From: JdFR-22 sp046537735
GTDB taxonomy: Archaea > Halobacteriota > Archaeoglobi > Archaeoglobales > Archaeoglobaceae
DNA length: 26,843 bases
NCBI GenBank assembly: GCA_046537735.1
Contig: JBKHKH010000010.1
Coordinates: 1 to 26,843, forward strand
Direction: 5' to 3'
Shown: positions 14,383 through 21,357 of the stretch, piece after piece
How positions within the stretch are numbered: position 1 is the stretch's first letter
Layout: every line of letters starts with the position of its first letter
Position numbers and translations under genes: made by a program
The notes under the pieces: generated by a model
The model's database searches: none
Seen by the model: only the letters and a program-made list of their open reading frames with translations
What the model was told of the DNA's origin: nothing

Positions 14383-14990
14383 TGATACACCTTCCCGGGG
14401 AATGGACTTGCCAAATAGAGCAGGGTCATCGCCAATACGGCATAAGCCGCATCTCTTACCACGAATGATGATATTATCACTACCGCAAAAACGAAAAGGA
14501 TCACATTATCCCTAATCTTGAGGTACTCTATGTCCAGGATCATAAATATTGCTAGAACTACGGCCATTGCCTCTACGGTCAGGATGTCGAAGTTGAGGTA
14601 GAACATAGAAGCTATCACAATAGCCGAAGCGGTTATGGGATAGCCAACGAAGTCCTCCTTTTTCAATACATTGAACCTGGCCAGTCTAAGAACTCCCGTC
14701 AGGAGAAAAGCAACTGCAACAGCCATATGTCCAGAAAGGGCTATCATCAATGCAGGGAGAACTCCAAAGGATACAGCATCTGCAAGAGAATCCAGAGGTT
14801 TCCCCAGTGATCCCTCTCCGATCCTTGAAGCAATAAACCCGTCCGCGCCATCCATTATGGCAGAGATGAACAGGAATTTAACGGACATGGTTACATCCTG
14901 AAAAAGATATAATATGCCCATAAATCCGAAGAAGAGGTTGAGGAAAGTAAAAAAATCACTTATTCTGATCTCGGACAGGATCTTAAACAT
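14340..14990 (-). CDS. pssA: Archaetidylserine synthase (CDP-alcohol phosphatidyltransferase)
   Basis: The enzyme exchanges the CMP of CDP-archaeol for serine, giving archaetidylserine, at the cytoplasmic membrane. The 216 residues hold about six hydrophobic segments. The catalytic motif is DGADGFIASRIGEGSLG followed by KPLDSLAD, near residues 47-71, containing all four expected Asp residues. In the usual motif DGxxAR, an Arg follows the Ala; here the order is Ala-Ser-Arg. FGVLPALM after the motif is typical of serine-using members. The ATG at 14990 overlaps the end of the decarboxylase gene by eight bases, so translation is probably coupled. The next gene, mptD, overlaps its end by 43 bases. 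Confidence 0.9.
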   Translation of the reverse strand: MFKILSEIRISDFFTFLNLFFGFMGILYLFQDVTMSVKFLFISAIMDGADGFIASRIGEGSLGKPLDSLADAVSFGVLPALMIALSGHMAVAVAFLLTGVLRLARFNVLKKEDFVGYPITASAIVIASMFYLNFDILTVEAMAVVLAIFMILDIEYLKIRDNVILFVFAVVIISSFVVRDAAYAVLAMTLLYLASPFPGKVYQWMERRKKPYLRRV

Positions 14991-15567
14991 TCTTTTTCAC
15001 CGCAAGAGTTTCTCCCGCCTTTATCTTCTCCCCAACCTTTGTGGTAAAGCTATAGCCCAGGGGTATCTCCAGAGTGGTGCGAGAACCAAACTTTATTATC
15101 CCAATTTTTTCCCCCTTGGTCACCGAATCACCCTCGTTGGGATAGCAAACTATCCTTCTGGCCAGCATTCCCGTGATCTGGGTCACTTTGAACTCTCCGT
15201 CCTCATTACTTATGTATATTTCGTTTCTTTCTGCATTCTCCTTCCTCATGAAGGCTGGAAAATGAGGGCCGTTTATGTGATTCGTTCTCTCTATCCTACC
15301 ATCGACCGGAGCAACGTTAACGTGGCAGTCAAAGGGGCTCATAAAGATCTCCAATTTATTACCGAGTATTCGATCCACTTTTCCATAAGCAGGGGAAACT
15401 ATCCCTTCCCCAATCTCTCTTGGAGGGTCGCGGAAAAAGAAGATGGTGAACGCAAGAAAGAGAAGCAAAAGGACCATTACCGCCTGGCTGATAAAATAAA
15501 ATACTACTACCAGCGCGATCTCCAGCAAAATTACTCTTGCTCCGCTTTTCTCTATCAATGCCACCAC
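14983..15567 (-). CDS. Archaetidylserine decarboxylase (pyruvoyl-dependent)
   Basis: The enzyme decarboxylates archaetidylserine to archaetidylethanolamine. It is made as a proenzyme that cuts itself between Gly and Ser to form the pyruvoyl group. Seen in 194 residues: two N-terminal hydrophobic segments (about 12-45), FFRDPPRE, SPAYGKVD near 58-65, MSPFDCHVNVAPVDG at 76-90, QITGMLARRIV near 130-140, and the cleavage site GS at 161-162 in FGSRTTLEIP. It is the short PSD-A type. The annotated GTG at 15567 overlaps the archaeosortase stop by 13 bases. A TTG at 15558 shares the sequence TTGA with that stop and sits well after AGGTGG, so it may be the real start (191 residues). Confidence 0.9.
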   Translation of the reverse strand: MVALIEKSGARVILLEIALVVVFYFISQAVMVLLLLFLAFTIFFFRDPPREIGEGIVSPAYGKVDRILGNKLEIFMSPFDCHVNVAPVDGRIERTNHINGPHFPAFMRKENAERNEIYISNEDGEFKVTQITGMLARRIVCYPNEGDSVTKGEKIGIIKFGSRTTLEIPLGYSFTTKVGEKIKAGETLAVKKNV

Positions 15568-16310
15568 CTGTCAGCTAAAGCTTCTTTAAGCCCGAATATC
15601 AAATCAGCCAGCTCAGGCAATATCTTAAACACCCCCAAAGAGATCAATATGAGAGCTACTGTTGCCAGTATCTTGGATACTATGTGGTGGGCAATGTAAA
15701 AACTGTTTTCCCCAAACCAGCTGTAAGAAAAACTCATGGTGACAAATATATTCCTCAAAAGATTGAGTATATAGATTATTGGGACCGATATCATGAACGC
15801 CTTTAACTTTCTACTGCTGCTGTTGGACTTGATACCCAGAGTAGCTCCCGTAAAGAGAGCCACACTTTCGATACCCGTGCATGCAAGTATTATTTGAATG
15901 CGATGATCGTTCAGAAGTATCGTATCCCCCATCCTGACCATGTGGATGCCCAACCAGTTGGCGAGTATTACTGTTTGCTCTGCCACCAGTTCAATTATTG
16001 CCTGGTTGAGATAAGTGCTAAAAGTGAATGGAAAATACACCAGAGCTGCGAGGGCTGAGAAAGCAGTAACATCCACAAAAACATGCATATACTTGCTACT
16101 GGTAACTATGGTGATTGCCAGTGCTACAAAGAACAGGAAGGCGAGTATCACTAAAGTGGCGTTAAAGTAATCGTTGATGCTTATGTAATATGGCACTTTT
16201 ATGATCCATGCAACACCGAATATCGCCCAGGCTATCCCCCCCACAACTCTGTTTTTCAGAAATATAAATAGCAGCATTGCAGCTATAGATGCTACGATGA
16301 AAATATCCAT
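15555..16310 (-). CDS. Archaeosortase/exosortase family transpeptidase
   Basis: Archaeosortases cut proteins carrying a C-terminal sorting tail at the membrane and help transfer them to a lipid. The 251 residues contain about eight hydrophobic segments and the family's catalytic set: Cys144 in ACTGIESVALF, Arg186 in LNLLRNIFV, and a His pair at 208-209 in AHHIVSK. The third residue being His follows the exosortase pattern; haloarchaeal ArtA is reported to use Arg there. No ribosome binding site precedes the ATG. A TATA-like TTATTATAG lies about 21 bases up, so the message is probably leaderless. It is the first gene of the run that includes archaetidylserine decarboxylase and synthase, a neighbourhood known for archaeosortase A. 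No protein in the window has a recognisable PGF-type sorting tail. Confidence 0.88.
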   Translation of the reverse strand: MDIFIVASIAAMLLFIFLKNRVVGGIAWAIFGVAWIIKVPYYISINDYFNATLVILAFLFFVALAITIVTSSKYMHVFVDVTAFSALAALVYFPFTFSTYLNQAIIELVAEQTVILANWLGIHMVRMGDTILLNDHRIQIILACTGIESVALFTGATLGIKSNSSSRKLKAFMISVPIIYILNLLRNIFVTMSFSYSWFGENSFYIAHHIVSKILATVALILISLGVFKILPELADLIFGLKEALADRWWH

Positions 16311-16331
16311 TGGTGGAGTGTTTATACAAAT

Positions 16332-16388
16332 CTATAATAATTTTGTGCCTCATAACTTCATAACCTCGTAGCCACTCACCTCGTAGCC
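16332..16388 (-). promoter_or_regulatory. Archaeosortase operon promoter with direct repeats
   Basis: A TATA-like TTATTATAG (16332-16340) is preceded, in the direction of transcription, by two copies of GGCTACGAGG at 16379-16388 and 16364-16373, period 15, and then by two GTTATGA copies. Repeats placed just upstream of the TATA box are the usual position for archaeal activator binding. Confidence 0.4.
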
Positions 16389-16447
16389 TCACAGTCACAA
16401 TAGTCAATCCATTTTAACTGCAATATAAAAGTGCCCAATCAGGCAAC

Positions 16448-16455
16448 TTTAAATA
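16448..16455 (+). promoter_or_regulatory. TATA box of the PHP-Nudix-TFS operon
   Basis: TTTAAATA lies 23 bases before the ATG at 16479. Transcription should start at or within a few bases of the start codon, in line with a leaderless or very short leader message. Confidence 0.5.
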
Positions 16456-16478
16456 AATAGGAATTGAAATGAAGAGAG

Positions 16479-17114
16479 ATGTATGACCTCCACATTCATT
16501 CCTTATATTCGGATGGGGACTGCAGCGTAGATTCTATAGCAAAAAAGGCTAAAGAATGTGGTCTAAGTGCAATAGCTATAGTAGACCACTCTATCGAACA
16601 TCCTATGGGACTCACCCGTAACAAAGCAAAAAAACGCTATATGGATATAGAAAATGCCCGAGCGAAATACGATATGGAAATAATAAACGGTATTGAGTGC
16701 GGAATACTGGCTGACGGTAAGGTAGTGCTGCCTGAGTTTGATTTCGATCTCGTTCTGGCCTCCATGCACGATATTGTTCCCATGGACGAGTATTACCGAA
16801 GAATTGAGCTCTGTTTAAAAAGGAATGATATAGACATTCTCGGTCATTTCCATGCGGAGCTTTTCAACGTTTTTGATGGAGCCAACGAGAAAAAAGACGA
16901 AGAGATCCTGGAATTGCTGATGGAGAATGATGTTGGGCTGGAAGTTAACACCGGTCATTATGCTCCACCTGAATCTGTGCTGGGAAAATGTCCTCACAAG
17001 AGGATCAAATATTCTGTAGGGAGTGATAGCCATTCATTATCCAGAGTGGGGGACGTAAAATGGGGTTTTAGGATGGCTAATAAATTTTTTAAGAGAGGAA
17101 AATCAATAATATAG
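16479..17114 (+). CDS. PHP-domain phosphoesterase
   Basis: The PHP domain is a metal-dependent phosphoesterase fold shared by histidinol phosphatase, RNase P protein Rpp30-type relatives and DNA polymerase exonuclease domains. In 211 residues all metal ligands are visible: LHIHSLYSDGD at 4-14, VDHSIEH near 35-41, GIECG near 71, ASMHD near 93-97, GHFHAE near 126, and the closing SDSHS near 180. The preservation of all motifs implies an active enzyme. The substrate cannot be told; a histidinol-phosphatase-like or nucleotide phosphoesterase role is possible. It starts a plus-strand operon: the stop is three bases from the ATG of the Nudix gene, which overlaps TFS. It is divergent from the archaeosortase operon. 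Confidence 0.88.
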   Translation: MYDLHIHSLYSDGDCSVDSIAKKAKECGLSAIAIVDHSIEHPMGLTRNKAKKRYMDIENARAKYDMEIINGIECGILADGKVVLPEFDFDLVLASMHDIVPMDEYYRRIELCLKRNDIDILGHFHAELFNVFDGANEKKDEEILELLMENDVGLEVNTGHYAPPESVLGKCPHKRIKYSVGSDSHSLSRVGDVKWGFRMANKFFKRGKSII

Positions 17115-17117
17115 GCT

Positions 17118-17528
17118 ATGAAGTGTATAACTCTCACAGTAGATGCCGTTATTCCCTACGAGGGGAAGATATTATTGATCAAGAGGAAGAATGAGCCTTT
17201 CAAAGATTATTATGCTCTTCCCGGGGGGATTGTGGAGTATGGAGAGACTGTTGAGGATGCTCTACTGAGGGAAGTGGAAGAAGAAGTGGGTGTTAAAGGG
17301 AAGATTTATAAGATGACAGGCGTATATTCTGAACCTGCTCGTGACCCTCGTGGTCACTTTGTTTCCGTTTGCTTTATTGTCCTTCCCAAGGGCAAGCCCA
17401 AAGCAGGGAGCGATGCCAAATCGGTAGAGTCTTTTGGTTTCGATGACTTACCAGAGCTGGCATTCGACCATGAAAAGATCATAAAAGATGCAAAAGGTGA
17501 TTTGCGTGGAATTTTGCCCGAAATGTAA
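17118..17528 (+). CDS. Nudix hydrolase
   Basis: Nudix enzymes cleave nucleoside diphosphates linked to another group. The full Nudix box is present, GGIVEYGETVEDALLREV followed by EEEVGV (about residues 36-59), matching Gx5Ex7REVxEExGx(V). The 136-residue length and the N-terminal CITLTVDAVIPYEGKILLIKR suit small ADP-ribose-pyrophosphatase-like or MutT-like archaeal members, which clean up oxidised or signalling nucleotides. The substrate cannot be assigned. It follows the PHP gene with a three-base gap and its 3' end overlaps the TFS gene by 23 bases, so the three are co-transcribed and probably translationally coupled. Confidence 0.9.
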   Translation: MKCITLTVDAVIPYEGKILLIKRKNEPFKDYYALPGGIVEYGETVEDALLREVEEEVGVKGKIYKMTGVYSEPARDPRGHFVSVCFIVLPKGKPKAGSDAKSVESFGFDDLPELAFDHEKIIKDAKGDLRGILPEM

Positions 17529-17811
17529 AAGTATAATGATATACAACGGTAATAAAGCCGTTTGCAGGAAATGCGGATACGAAAAAGAAGCAGAAGACGA
17601 ACAATTAATTATCCACACCAGCAATAAACGAGAGGACGTGCCAGTCATTGAAGGAGAGTCCGGTACTCTTCCCACCACCGAAGTAGTTTGTCCAGAATGT
17701 GGTAATAGAGAAGCTTACTGGTGGTTGAGGCAGTTGAGAGCTGCTGATGAAAGTGAGACCAGGTTCTTCAGATGCACCAAATGCGGTAAAACCTGGAGAG
17801 AGTACGACTAA
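17506..17811 (+). CDS. Transcription factor S (archaeal TFIIS-like)
   Basis: TFS binds stalled RNA polymerase and triggers cleavage of the backtracked RNA, aiding elongation and fidelity. The start is set at GTG 17506 because AAAGGTGAT (17492-17500) lies five bases before it and the protein then begins MEFCPKC, as in other archaea; a longer frame from 17488 is open. In 101 residues there are two zinc ribbons, CPKC...CRKC at the N-terminus and CPEC...CTKC at the C-terminus. Between the strands of the second ribbon lies the acidic pair DE in RAADESETRFFRC, the residues that act in the polymerase active site. The conserved pair implies real cleavage activity. Third gene of the PHP operon. Confidence 0.93.
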   Translation: MEFCPKCKSIMIYNGNKAVCRKCGYEKEAEDEQLIIHTSNKREDVPVIEGESGTLPTTEVVCPECGNREAYWWLRQLRAADESETRFFRCTKCGKTWREYD

Positions 17812-17857
17812 TTTCCCTCAAAAATTTTAACTAAATGGGGATAAAAAATAAACTAAA

Positions 17858-18997
17858 ATGTTCAAAAGACTGTTTGGAAAAAAGAAAGAACCCGAACCAG
17901 AAGTTATTTCCTTAGACGATCTGGATAAAAGGCTAAGCGAGTTACTGGAATCGAACGAAGGGGATATCTCTGCTTTTATTTCCGAAAAAAAACCTGAACT
18001 GGATGAGCAGATCAAAAATCTGATCTCAGAGCTGGAAAATTTTGACTCCTCCAATCTACATCCCCGGCTGAAGGGGGTGGCCACCAGCTTTAAATCCTCT
18101 TTTCTCGACCTGTGGAAGAACGTGAACACAGAGAATTTCGAAGAAGTTGAGAAAGCCATGAACAAGACAGCCAATATGAAGGTAAAGCACTTCAGAATCC
18201 TTTTCGCTTTCGAACCCCCCGAGATAGAAGACATCAACCATTACCTTAGTGGAATTGCCAGCATAATCAATGAAGTCGACGAGAAGCGCAATAGCATGGA
18301 CACCCATAACGTAAGAGAGATGCGCTACGAGATAAAAGAGTTGAAGAAACTGCTCAACGAAAGAGAGGCACTGAGACGGGAGGTCAACAAGCTCTCTACT
18401 GAAGTGGACACCATTGAGCAAAGTAAGGATGAATCCGAAGAGGCCAGACAGAACGAAGAGTTGGACAGGCTTGAAAGAGAAGCAAAGCAAATTGATGAGA
18501 AGATACAGCATAAAGAGAAGGAAGTTCAAAGAAGAATCGCCATCGCACGTAAACCCCTCAAAACCTACGCCCACATGACGGGAAGAAAAGTTAAACTGGA
18601 CACAAGCGACTTCAATGACGAACAGATGACCAGCATGGCCTCAAATACAATCACCGAAGTAGTTAAAGGGAACATAAAGGTGAAAAAGAAACAGGAGAAA
18701 TCAATAATCGATTCATTAAAGGGCATATCCGAAGGTGAAGTCAAGAAAAAGCTGGAAGAGATCGGAAAGCTCAAAGAACAGCTTAGTGAGATCAAGGATA
18801 ACATCAAGAAGATGAAGATCAAAATGGGGGGAGACAAATCCGATGACAGAAAGAGGTCCCTGGAGAAAGAGAGAGAATCCACCGAAGACAAAGCAAACAA
18901 AATCGAAGAGAAGATCGCTAACACTAGAGAGTCGTTAGAAGATAGGGCTAGTGAGGTTCTGGGCTACCCAGTGAAGATAGAGCAAAAGGGTTTATAG
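17858..18997 (+). CDS. Coiled-coil protein, unknown function
   Basis: Not recognised beyond an archaeal coiled-coil protein; 379 residues. The N-terminus MFKRLFGKKKEPEPE is an amphipathic, basic start followed by acidic residues, like the membrane-contacting tip of FtsY. A globular helical part follows to about residue 130. A long heptad-rich coiled coil lies at about 145-230, then a small domain (RKPLKTYAHMTGRKVKLDTSDF) and a second, charged coiled coil at about 285-365. The C-terminus is SEVLGYPVKIEQKGL. There is no ribosome binding site; a TTTTAACT box about 30 bases upstream suggests a nearly leaderless message. A structural or membrane-tethering role is possible, without direct support. 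It ends tail-to-tail with the small EF-like gene. Confidence 0.7.
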   Translation: MFKRLFGKKKEPEPEVISLDDLDKRLSELLESNEGDISAFISEKKPELDEQIKNLISELENFDSSNLHPRLKGVATSFKSSFLDLWKNVNTENFEEVEKAMNKTANMKVKHFRILFAFEPPEIEDINHYLSGIASIINEVDEKRNSMDTHNVREMRYEIKELKKLLNEREALRREVNKLSTEVDTIEQSKDESEEARQNEELDRLEREAKQIDEKIQHKEKEVQRRIAIARKPLKTYAHMTGRKVKLDTSDFNDEQMTSMASNTITEVVKGNIKVKKKQEKSIIDSLKGISEGEVKKKLEEIGKLKEQLSEIKDNIKKMKIKMGGDKSDDRKRSLEKERESTEDKANKIEEKIANTRESLEDRASEVLGYPVKIEQKGL

Positions 18998-19014
18998 TCA
19001 GAATTAGATTCCAT

Positions 19015-19260
19015 CTAGTCGACCCGGTAAACCTTATCTTTTCTTCTGACCTTATCCGCTATTTTGATACCCACAGTATCTCCGGGCATTGCCTGTTCAA
19101 TCTTTTTCCTGTCAATTTCCATGGAGTCAATAGTTTGGATCAAGTCGGTCTTATTTCCTTTTATTCTTATCTTATCTCCTACATTAAGAGATTTATTGAG
19201 TACTACGGCTGCTACTCCGATTTTGTTAAAATAATGTGAGACCCTTCCCACCTCTTCCAT
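19015..19260 (-). CDS. EF-Tu domain 2-like small protein
   Basis: An 81-residue protein consisting only of a beta-barrel like domain 2 of translation GTPases: GRVSHYFNKIGVAAVVLNKSLNVGDKIRIKG, then the usual AMPGDTVGIKI near residues 57-67. It has no G domain. Archaea commonly carry such stand-alone translation-elongation-factor-like proteins, and similar domains are fused to U32 peptidases, but the role is not settled. The ATG at 19260 has an AT-rich box (AAATATATTATC) close before it. It converges on the coiled-coil gene and is divergent from the DUF2299-like gene, with 120 bases between them. Confidence 0.8.
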   Translation of the reverse strand: MEEVGRVSHYFNKIGVAAVVLNKSLNVGDKIRIKGNKTDLIQTIDSMEIDRKKIEQAMPGDTVGIKIADKVRRKDKVYRVD

Positions 19261-19353
19261 GCTAGATAATATATTTCATAATTCTTAGCCTTTACTGAAG
19301 GGGTCGACTTGGTGGTGTTTGTATTGTCCATGGTCGATATGTTAGTGAAAAAT

Positions 19354-19383
19354 ACTTTTATCTTAATACATATCGTTATGTAT
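19354..19383 (+). promoter_or_regulatory. TATA box and palindrome over the start codon at 19382
   Basis: A TATA-like ACTTTTATC (19354-19362) is followed by the perfect inverted repeat ATACATA-TCGT-TATGTAT (19366-19383), which covers the expected transcription start and the first bases of the ATG at 19382. In archaea repressors often bind exactly here, so self-control or control by a neighbour is likely. Confidence 0.5.
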
Positions 19384-19849
19384 GTTGGGTGATGTGGTCA
19401 GAGAATGGCTAACTGAAGAGGATATTTTGAAGAAGGAGGTTACTGATGATGATTCTGAGTGGCATTACGTGGTTCAATTTCCTTCGGAGTCGAATCAGGT
19501 GTCAGATGTGATTAAACCGCAGGGAAAAGATTTCATTCTGGTCCTGAGTGGTCTGGCGTTATCGGAGAAGCACTTGAGGGCTTTCAATTCTCTACCTTCA
19601 AGCAAGAAAAGGAATTTGATGCATCAGTGGAAGATGGATTTGCTTTTCAGGGATGCTGAGTTCAAGATGCACTCTGATAAGGATAATTTACAGAGAGTGG
19701 ATTTCTCCTTACCCATCTATTCCGAGAACCTCAAGAAGAGTGTCCTTATAGAAGGTCTACGAGAGGTCTTCAGATGTAAGATGTACATTATCTGGAATCT
19801 GCAGCACGAATTCGATGGCTACAGTGATGTGGACGCGATGTTCCACTAA
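19382..19849 (+). CDS. DUF2299-like archaeal protein
   Basis: A soluble 155-residue protein resembling the archaeal DUF2299 family of unknown function: VVREWLTEEDILKKEV, then EWHYVVQFP, a DVIKPQGKDFILVLSGLALSE strand pair, and C-terminal VLIEGLREVFRCKMYIIWNLQHEF. The alternating strand and helix order resembles the small alpha/beta chaperone-like fold of YbjN and type III secretion chaperone relatives, which bind other proteins. The assignment is from pattern memory. The start at 19382 has no ribosome binding site and is about 20 bases after a TATA box, so the message is leaderless. It is followed on the same strand, 25 bases later, by the methyltransferase gene. Confidence 0.65.
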   Translation: MLGDVVREWLTEEDILKKEVTDDDSEWHYVVQFPSESNQVSDVIKPQGKDFILVLSGLALSEKHLRAFNSLPSSKKRNLMHQWKMDLLFRDAEFKMHSDKDNLQRVDFSLPIYSENLKKSVLIEGLREVFRCKMYIIWNLQHEFDGYSDVDAMFH

Positions 19850-19874
19850 TTTTTTGTTAAGACCTGGTGAGAGA

Positions 19875-20876
19875 ATGACTACAGGCGAACAGGGCGAAGG
19901 GGAAGAGATGTCTGCAGAGGAAATTAAAAGAACTGCTAGGGATTTTCAGAAGAGCAGGATAATCCTGACAGCAGTGGAGCTTGAACTGTTTTCAGCTCTG
20001 GGCAATGAGAGTAAGACGTCAACAGAAATAGCAAAATCACTGGGAACCGATGAGAGGGCTACGGACCGGTTGATGAACGCTCTCACTGCCATGGGTATGT
20101 TAAGAAAAACTGATGATAAGTTTTCCAATACCGAGACCACAGCCAGATACCTGGCCAAGGAAAGCCCGGATTACATGGCAGGATTAATGCACAGCGCTGA
20201 TCTGTGGAGGTCGTGGAGCAAGCTTACACAAGTGATCAAAGAAGGAGGACCAGCCGAAAGGGAGAGAGATGATAGAGACCTGAAGGGTTTTATTTCTGCC
20301 ATGCACGAGAGGGCAAAGAACTCCGCACCCAAAATAGTGGAAATGCTCGATCTGTCTGAAGTCAATAGGGTTCTGGACGTGGGTGGGGGCTCTGGAGCTT
20401 TTTCTATGGCTTTCGTAAGGACCAAGCCCGAAATTAGAGCGACAGTCTTTGACCTGCCGGATGTGATACCCCTGACCCGGGAGTACATTCAGGAGGAAGG
20501 TTTGAATGATCTCATAGATACGCTGTCCGGTGATTACAGGGTCGACGATTTCGGCAGTGGATATAACTTGATATTCCTGTCGGCGATAATTCACATCAAC
20601 TCCTTTGAAGAAAATCACAGATTGGTTGAAAAATGCTCCAAAGCTTTAAACCCGGGTGGACAATTAGTGATACAGGATTTCATTATGGATGAGAGCAGAA
20701 CTTCTCCCGGTTTCGGCGCCATTTTTGCCCTCAACATGCTGGTAAACACGGGGGTAGGAGACACATACACCGAATCCGAAGTCAGGAACTGGATGACGAA
20801 CGCTGGTCTAAAAGACATAGAAAGAAGGGTTACCGGGCCTGTGACCAGCCTCATGATAGGGAAAAAGCCCAAATGA
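19875..20876 (+). CDS. SAM-dependent O-methyltransferase (plant OMT-like family 2)
   Basis: The enzyme moves a methyl group from S-adenosylmethionine to a hydroxyl of an unknown small molecule. I use the ATG at 19875, which follows GGTGAGAG; a longer frame opens at 19815 inside the previous gene, and an ATG at 19908 is a further option. The 333 residues have an N-terminal winged-helix dimerisation domain (about 15-90, with ILTAVELELFSAL and SLGTDERATDRLMNAL), and the SAM motif VLDVGGGSGAFSMAF near 165, DLPDVIP, GDY and PGGQLVIQDFIMDE. These are hallmarks of the acetylserotonin/hydroxyneurosporene OMT family. The 3' end is duplicated: the last codons and stop recur 27 bases later. It may be translated with the DUF2299-like gene. 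Confidence 0.87.
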   Translation: MTTGEQGEGEEMSAEEIKRTARDFQKSRIILTAVELELFSALGNESKTSTEIAKSLGTDERATDRLMNALTAMGMLRKTDDKFSNTETTARYLAKESPDYMAGLMHSADLWRSWSKLTQVIKEGGPAERERDDRDLKGFISAMHERAKNSAPKIVEMLDLSEVNRVLDVGGGSGAFSMAFVRTKPEIRATVFDLPDVIPLTREYIQEEGLNDLIDTLSGDYRVDDFGSGYNLIFLSAIIHINSFEENHRLVEKCSKALNPGGQLVIQDFIMDESRTSPGFGAIFALNMLVNTGVGDTYTESEVRNWMTNAGLKDIERRVTGPVTSLMIGKKPK

Positions 20877-20903
20877 ATGGAGAGAAGGAAAAAGCCCAAA
20901 TAG
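20860..20903. repeat. Short tandem duplication over the methyltransferase stop codon
   Basis: GGAAAAAGCCCAAAT occurs at 20860-20874 and again at 20887-20901, period 27. The first copy ends in TGA (20874-20876), the second in TAG. Right after the first stop, an ATG opens an eight-codon frame, MERRKKPK, echoing the C-terminal GKKPK. Confidence 0.85.
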
Positions 20904-20918
20904 AGCTTTACTAGAAAG

Positions 20919-21263
20919 TTACATCGTATTCTCCTTTAGATCTTCGATCAGCTTGAGCATCCACTTGATCCTGATATCGAAAGAATATTTGTCTACATCT
21001 CCCAGCTTGATCATAGAAAATCTTTTGAGCTCCTTAGCCAGTATGTTTATCTTTCTGGCGTTTTCCTCAGTGAAAGTGTATTCCGAATCTTTTAACAATC
21101 TTTCTATGGATCTTGCAGCAGCCTTAACCTCTCTCTCCTTGGCGAATGGAGAAAATATTTGGTCTCTATGATAAATTAATAACTCAGCAACATTATCCAG
21201 CTTGATATGGAGTATGCGGTTGCTCATCTCCACCTTCTCTCGATCCTTGCGGAACAACGCCAT
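20919..21263 (-). CDS. Small helical protein, unknown function
   Basis: Not recognised. From the ATG at 21263 the protein has 114 residues, MALFRKDREKVEMSNRIL..., nearly all predicted helical and highly charged, with heptad-like spacing through about 40-110; no membrane segment or cysteine is present. A TTG at 21281 extends the frame by six hydrophobic residues, but the ATG fits a TATA-like TTTAAGTTTATTTT (21282-21297) that would place the transcription start at or near it. It converges on the methyltransferase gene and lies 94 bases downstream of the cytochrome b gene on the same strand. No functional inference is supported. Confidence 0.55.
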   Translation of the reverse strand: MALFRKDREKVEMSNRILHIKLDNVAELLIYHRDQIFSPFAKEREVKAAARSIERLLKDSEYTFTEENARKINILAKELKRFSMIKLGDVDKYSFDIRIKWMLKLIEDLKENTM

Positions 21264-21357
21264 CAAGAATATAATGATCAAAATAAACTTAAACTTTTCT
21301 TACCATTTATTAAAATCAACTAATTTAACAAAAATAAGAAAAAAGATTTGGTTTATG

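Noticed and set aside
14914..15699. A 261-codon plus-strand frame opposite the lipid genes
   Set aside because: It runs antisense through three overlapping conserved genes and has no recognisable domain.
16162..16407. Frame overlapping the archaeosortase start on the minus strand
   Set aside because: It is out of frame with the conserved membrane protein and has no start signal.
19815..19874. Extended N-terminus of the methyltransferase
   Set aside because: It lies inside the preceding gene; a ribosome binding site and family alignment favour the ATG at 19875.
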